The notes under the pieces are model-generated. The model was given only the letters and a program-made list of their open reading frames with translations. It did not search any database and had not been told where the DNA came from. Below, piece after piece: positions 61,056 through 64,000 of a DNA stretch of 64,000 bases; positions within the stretch are counted from its first letter, which is position 1; the number at the start of each line of letters is the position of its first letter. Origin of the DNA: Pseudorhizobium tarimense (lineage in GTDB: Bacteria > Pseudomonadota > Alphaproteobacteria > Rhizobiales > Rhizobiaceae). A program made the position numbers and the translations under genes. Location of the stretch: NCBI RefSeq assembly GCF_022968135.1, contig NZ_JALJRA010000006.1, positions 1 to 64,000 on the forward strand. Reading direction: 5' to 3'.

Positions 61056-61097
61056 TGTTTCCTCCCGTGAAAGCGTCGTTGCTGATGGGTCTGTAGG

Positions 61098-62843
61098 TTA
61101 GTAGTTCAAGGCCTCCTTGCCTTCGAAGCTGGTGATGGGCGGATAGGCCCGCTGGTCGGTGATGACGTCCAGTACCGTCGTCCGTCCGCTTGCTAGCGCA
61201 TCTTTCAGCGCAGGCAGGAAGTCCAATGGCTTCTCAACACGGATGCCTTCGCAGCCAACAGCGCGTGCGATCGCCGCGTGATCGACGGCTTCGAAGTCAC
61301 ATACGTCTGTGAAGTCGCCGAAGAGGCTGAGCTCTGCGTGTTTCTGATAACCCAGAATCTGGTTGTTGAGCACGACCACCACGACGGGCAGCTTCATCCG
61401 TCGAGCGGTTTCCAGCTCCGACCAGACATGTCCGAAGCCGCCGTCGCCCGTGAGGCAGATGACAGGTGCATTCGGCCGCGCCGTCTTTGCACCGATTGCA
61501 TAGGGCAGGCCCCAGCCAAGCCCGGCTATGCCCCGCGGTGTGAGAAAGCGCTGACCGGCCTTCCGGGCCGTAAGAAAGTTTGAAACCCAGATAGACGAGT
61601 AGCTGGCGTCCGCCACCGTAATTGTCTCAGGCGTCAAAACGGCGTCGATGTCGGCAAGAATGCGCTCTGGACGAAGAGGAGCAGCATCCATGTCGACGAG
61701 ACGCGTCATATCTTCGCCGTGGGCCGTGCGGCCGCTGGCGATGGTGGTTTCGAGCGTTGGGCGTCTCGATGCGATGGCCGAGAGGTCCCGCTTCTTCAGC
61801 TCTGCTTCCAGCGCCGCAAGCGTGAGCTTGGCGTCGCCGACAAGGCGGAGGGCTTCATAGTTTCGACCGACCTCGCTGCTCTCGATGTCGATATGGATAT
61901 AGGTGGCGTTCTTCGGGTACAGCGACCAGCTATCGGTGCCGTTCTGGTTTGTTCGGTTGCCAACGAGGACGACGACGTCGGCTTCGGTGACCAGCGAGCG
62001 TAGGTGGGATGAGCGGCCCCGCGGCGCCATGAAGTAGCCTACGACGCCGACGGAAAGCGGATTACGCTCGTCTACCGCGCCTTTACCCATGACCGTAGTT
62101 GCAACTGGAAGACCAAGCGCTTGCACGGCTTCCAGTTGCGTCCACGCTTGGGAGGAATGCACTCCGCCACCGGCGATGACGATCGGCGCCTTGGCGGCAG
62201 CGATCAAATCGGCTGCCACCGAGACACGTTCCGGGTCGGCGACAGTTCGGTCGAGCGGGAACGCGCCGAGCGAGGCCGAACGCTGCGGCGCAGCAGGATC
62301 GAGATCAGGTCGCTCGTCCAGCACGTCGAGCGGCACCAGAAGCACTGCAGGACCAGCGCGACCGCTGGCGGCTGCCGTGAACGCCATGTCGACGTAGTCG
62401 TCAATGCGCTGAGGATCAGCGACCCGGCGCACCCATTTTGCGACCCCATTGAACAGAGCGAAATGATCGAGTTCTTGGAAAGCATTCTTGTCGGTGAAGC
62501 GGCGCGATACGTCTTGGACGATTGCCACCATCGGGATCGACGCCTTGAACGCCTCAGCAAGGCCTGGAACAAGAAGCGTAGCTGCAGGACCGTTCTGGGC
62601 AGTGACAACGGCGACCTTGCCGGATGTGCGGGCATAGGCGTCCGCCATGGCAGCACCGGCGTTCTCGGTACGGTAGCCGATCTGACGGATCCCGTAGTCC
62701 GGTGCTGCCAGAAACAGCGCGGAGGGAATGCTCTGGCCGAAGATCTCCTTCACACCATGTCTTTGGAGGGCAGCCGCCAGTAGGTGGGCCCCGGTCATAT
62801 TGCTGCCTGCGGACTTGCCCGGATGGTTCGCGACCATGTTCAT
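61098..62843 (-). CDS. Thiamine pyrophosphate-dependent enzyme, acetolactate synthase-like
   Basis: A 581-residue TPP enzyme with all three domains. The catalytic Glu is in GYRTENAGAAMADAYAR (about 59-75), the central domain starts near 205 (VAADLIAAAKAPIVIAGGGV), and the TPP/Mg motif is GDGGFGHVW followed by VVVVVLNNQI. The family includes acetolactate synthase, benzoylformate decarboxylase and sulfoacetaldehyde or glyoxylate-handling enzymes. Placement with a 2-hydroxyacid oxidase and an aldehyde dehydrogenase suggests decarboxylation or condensation of a 2-oxo acid; which one cannot be read. The start overlaps the quinone-reductase stop (ATGA). Confidence 0.86.
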   Translation of the reverse strand: MNMVANHPGKSAGSNMTGAHLLAAALQRHGVKEIFGQSIPSALFLAAPDYGIRQIGYRTENAGAAMADAYARTSGKVAVVTAQNGPAATLLVPGLAEAFKASIPMVAIVQDVSRRFTDKNAFQELDHFALFNGVAKWVRRVADPQRIDDYVDMAFTAAASGRAGPAVLLVPLDVLDERPDLDPAAPQRSASLGAFPLDRTVADPERVSVAADLIAAAKAPIVIAGGGVHSSQAWTQLEAVQALGLPVATTVMGKGAVDERNPLSVGVVGYFMAPRGRSSHLRSLVTEADVVVLVGNRTNQNGTDSWSLYPKNATYIHIDIESSEVGRNYEALRLVGDAKLTLAALEAELKKRDLSAIASRRPTLETTIASGRTAHGEDMTRLVDMDAAPLRPERILADIDAVLTPETITVADASYSSIWVSNFLTARKAGQRFLTPRGIAGLGWGLPYAIGAKTARPNAPVICLTGDGGFGHVWSELETARRMKLPVVVVVLNNQILGYQKHAELSLFGDFTDVCDFEAVDHAAIARAVGCEGIRVEKPLDFLPALKDALASGRTTVLDVITDQRAYPPITSFEGKEALNY

Positions 62844-63868
62844 GCCCTTGCTCCCTGTTTTGGCTGGTCTTCGTCGTTCTGCATAGAAAGAACGATCTTC
62901 CCGATATGTGCTCCCGTATCCATACGGGCATGCGCGTCCTGGACGTCCTCGAAGGCGAAGACGGAATCGATTAGCGGCTTCACCTTGCCTGCTTCGATGA
63001 GCGGTAGGACAGTTTGGCGCAATGCGTTTGCGAGCTTGGCCTTCATCTCGATTGGACGAGCTCGAAGAGTGGATCCAGTGAGGGTGACGCGCTTCATTAG
63101 CAGTGGCGTGAAGTCCACCTCTGCTTTTGCCCCCCCGAGGAACGCGATCTGTGCGATCCGACCATCAACCGCGATGGCTCCAAGGTTTCGGGCGATATAC
63201 TCGCCGCCAACCATGTCTAGAATAACGTCCGGGCCGCGGTTATCGGTGAGTGTACGGCTCTCCCTGACAAAGTCCTGTGTTCGGTAATTGATCGCCGCGT
63301 CCACTCCCAGGTCGAGGCAGGCCTGGCATTTTTCGTCCGAGCCCGCCGTTGCGATCACTCGCGATCCTAATGCCTTGGCGAGCGATATGGCCGTCGTACC
63401 AATCCCTGACGTACCGCCGTGGACCAGGATCGTCTCGCCCGGAGCCAGCCGCGCCCGCTCGAAGACGTTGCTCCAGACGGTGAAGAACGTTTCCGGAAAT
63501 GCGGCAGCCTCAGTGAAGTCAAGGCTGTCTGGAATTGGTAGCGTGGCACCCTCTTGAACGATCGCCCAATCTGCATAAGCACCGCTATGAACGAGCGCCA
63601 TCACTCGATCACCCTGCTTGAATTCACGGACGTTGGGGCCAACTACTTCCACCGTACCGGCAAGCTCCAGGCCCAGAACGTCGGAAGCTCCGGGAGGTGG
63701 TGGGTAGTGGCCCTGCCGCTGCATGACATCGGGCCGATTGATGCCCGCAGCACGGACACGCACCAGCATCTCTCCAATACCAGGAGTCGGGCATGGGCGG
63801 TTGACCATTTCTAGGACTTCCGGCCCACCCGGCTGTCTCGCAATCACGGCTCGCAAAGTTGAGGTCAT
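62840..63868 (-). CDS. NAD(P)H:quinone oxidoreductase, zeta-crystallin/PIG3 type
   Basis: A 342-residue zinc-free member of the medium-chain dehydrogenase family. It shows AAGINRPDVMQRQGHYPPPP near 40-59, LGLELAGTVEVVG, the NADP motif ILVHGGTSGIGTTAISLAKA and the PIG3-type KVKPLIDSVFAFEDVQDAH near the end. Members reduce quinones or enones with NADPH. It overlaps the genes on both sides by ATGA, so it is inside the operon. Its role in the pathway may be to reduce an unsaturated ketone. Confidence 0.87.
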   Translation of the reverse strand: MTSTLRAVIARQPGGPEVLEMVNRPCPTPGIGEMLVRVRAAGINRPDVMQRQGHYPPPPGASDVLGLELAGTVEVVGPNVREFKQGDRVMALVHSGAYADWAIVQEGATLPIPDSLDFTEAAAFPETFFTVWSNVFERARLAPGETILVHGGTSGIGTTAISLAKALGSRVIATAGSDEKCQACLDLGVDAAINYRTQDFVRESRTLTDNRGPDVILDMVGGEYIARNLGAIAVDGRIAQIAFLGGAKAEVDFTPLLMKRVTLTGSTLRARPIEMKAKLANALRQTVLPLIEAGKVKPLIDSVFAFEDVQDAHARMDTGAHIGKIVLSMQNDEDQPKQGARA

Positions 63869-64000
63869 ACGTGTTGTCCTTCAGGAATTAGGAGGACCTT
63901 GACTGCCTCCCGACTGCGGGCGAGTTCGAACCCGTCGACGGCTCGTGAGAGAGGGAGGCGGTGTGTCGCCAGGGTTGATAGAAGTTGCGTGTGTTCAGCC
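63865..64000 (-). CDS. Zinc-type alcohol dehydrogenase, C-terminal end (runs off window)
   Basis: Only the last 45 residues are inside the window. They read THRLPLSRAVDGFELARSRE, then AVKVLLIPEGQHV, which is the usual C-terminus of threonine/sorbitol/idonate-type zinc dehydrogenases (LITHRxPLxxAxxAFELA...KVLL). The TGA overlaps the ATG of the quinone reductase (ATGA), so it belongs to the same operon and starts to the right of the window. It would oxidise a polyol or secondary alcohol. Confidence 0.65.
   Translation of the reverse strand, partial: AEHTQLLSTLATHRLPLSRAVDGFELARSREAVKVLLIPEGQHV

Noticed and set aside
1..64000. Insertion sequences, phage genes, CRISPR arrays, tRNA or rRNA genes
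   Set aside because: I looked for transposase or integrase motifs, regularly spaced repeats and tRNA-like folds and saw none. The apparent tRNA-like tail near 49590-49620 lacks the arms of a tRNA.

Overview
The window is GC-rich DNA that looks like an alphaproteobacterium of the Rhizobiaceae (Rhizobium/Sinorhizobium/Agrobacterium type). The case rests on family content: BA14K, DUF982, PRC-barrel and PAN-domain proteins, an alpha-r14-like small RNA with anti-Shine-Dalgarno loops, and five solute ABC transport systems packed into 64 kb with no housekeeping genes. That density is typical of a rhizobial megaplasmid or chromid, but the replicon type is inferred. I see no rRNA, tRNA, CRISPR array, insertion sequence or phage gene.

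Layout. (A) 1-1929: a possible gene tail, a TetR-cupin pair and a small membrane protein. (B) 2084-12049: the most interesting block. It is a tightly overlapped minus-strand operon of a HAD-UbiA fusion, a GtrA protein, DprE1-like and DprE2-like epimerase subunits and three tandem paralogous polytopic membrane proteins, with a convergent GT87 glycosyltransferase. Together these read as a polyprenyl-phospho-arabinose (or related pentose) synthesis and transfer system with three candidate GT-C transferases. (C) 12229-15643: small exported proteins (BA14K, PRC-barrel, a 59-aa secreted peptide with an 89-aa partner), a candidate sRNA terminator, and relics of an MscS channel and a PAN-domain gene.

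(D) 15786-24983: a minus-strand Opp/Dpp-type ABC operon with a sugar-phosphate isomerase-like protein, a glycerophosphodiester phosphodiesterase and a HAD phosphatase, next to a SorC-family regulator. It probably imports and splits a phosphodiester or glycoside. (E) 25000-32817: a sugar ABC system (UgpC-like ATPase divergent from GntR, esterase, binding protein, two permeases, sugar epimerase and Gfo/Idh/MocA dehydrogenase). A 24-bp AT-rich palindrome lies in the shared promoter. (F) 33352-47801: an IclR regulator divergent from a long plus-strand operon with a deacetylase/imidase-like enzyme, a complete five-part peptide-type ABC importer, an SDR, a cytoplasmic penicillin-acylase-family hydrolase, an M20 peptidase, a TauE exporter, an LDH2 dehydrogenase and an old-yellow-enzyme. 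This suggests uptake and cleavage of an N-acyl or cyclic-imide compound.

(G) 47802-50187: gene-poor, with one DUF982 gene, the alpha-r14-like sRNA and a small exported protein. (H) 50188-64000: a twelve-gene minus-strand operon with a Liv-type ABC importer (LivM and LivG fused), a TPP-dependent enzyme, and a set of dehydrogenases ending in a succinate-semialdehyde dehydrogenase. It runs off the right edge. It looks like catabolism of a small hydroxy acid or polyol, substrate unknown.

Regulators sit beside the systems they probably control (SorC with D, GntR with E, IclR with F). Many gene junctions are ATGA or GTGA overlaps, which indicates translational coupling. Start codons were chosen from visible ribosome-binding sites and family length, so several begin inside the longest possible reading frame.
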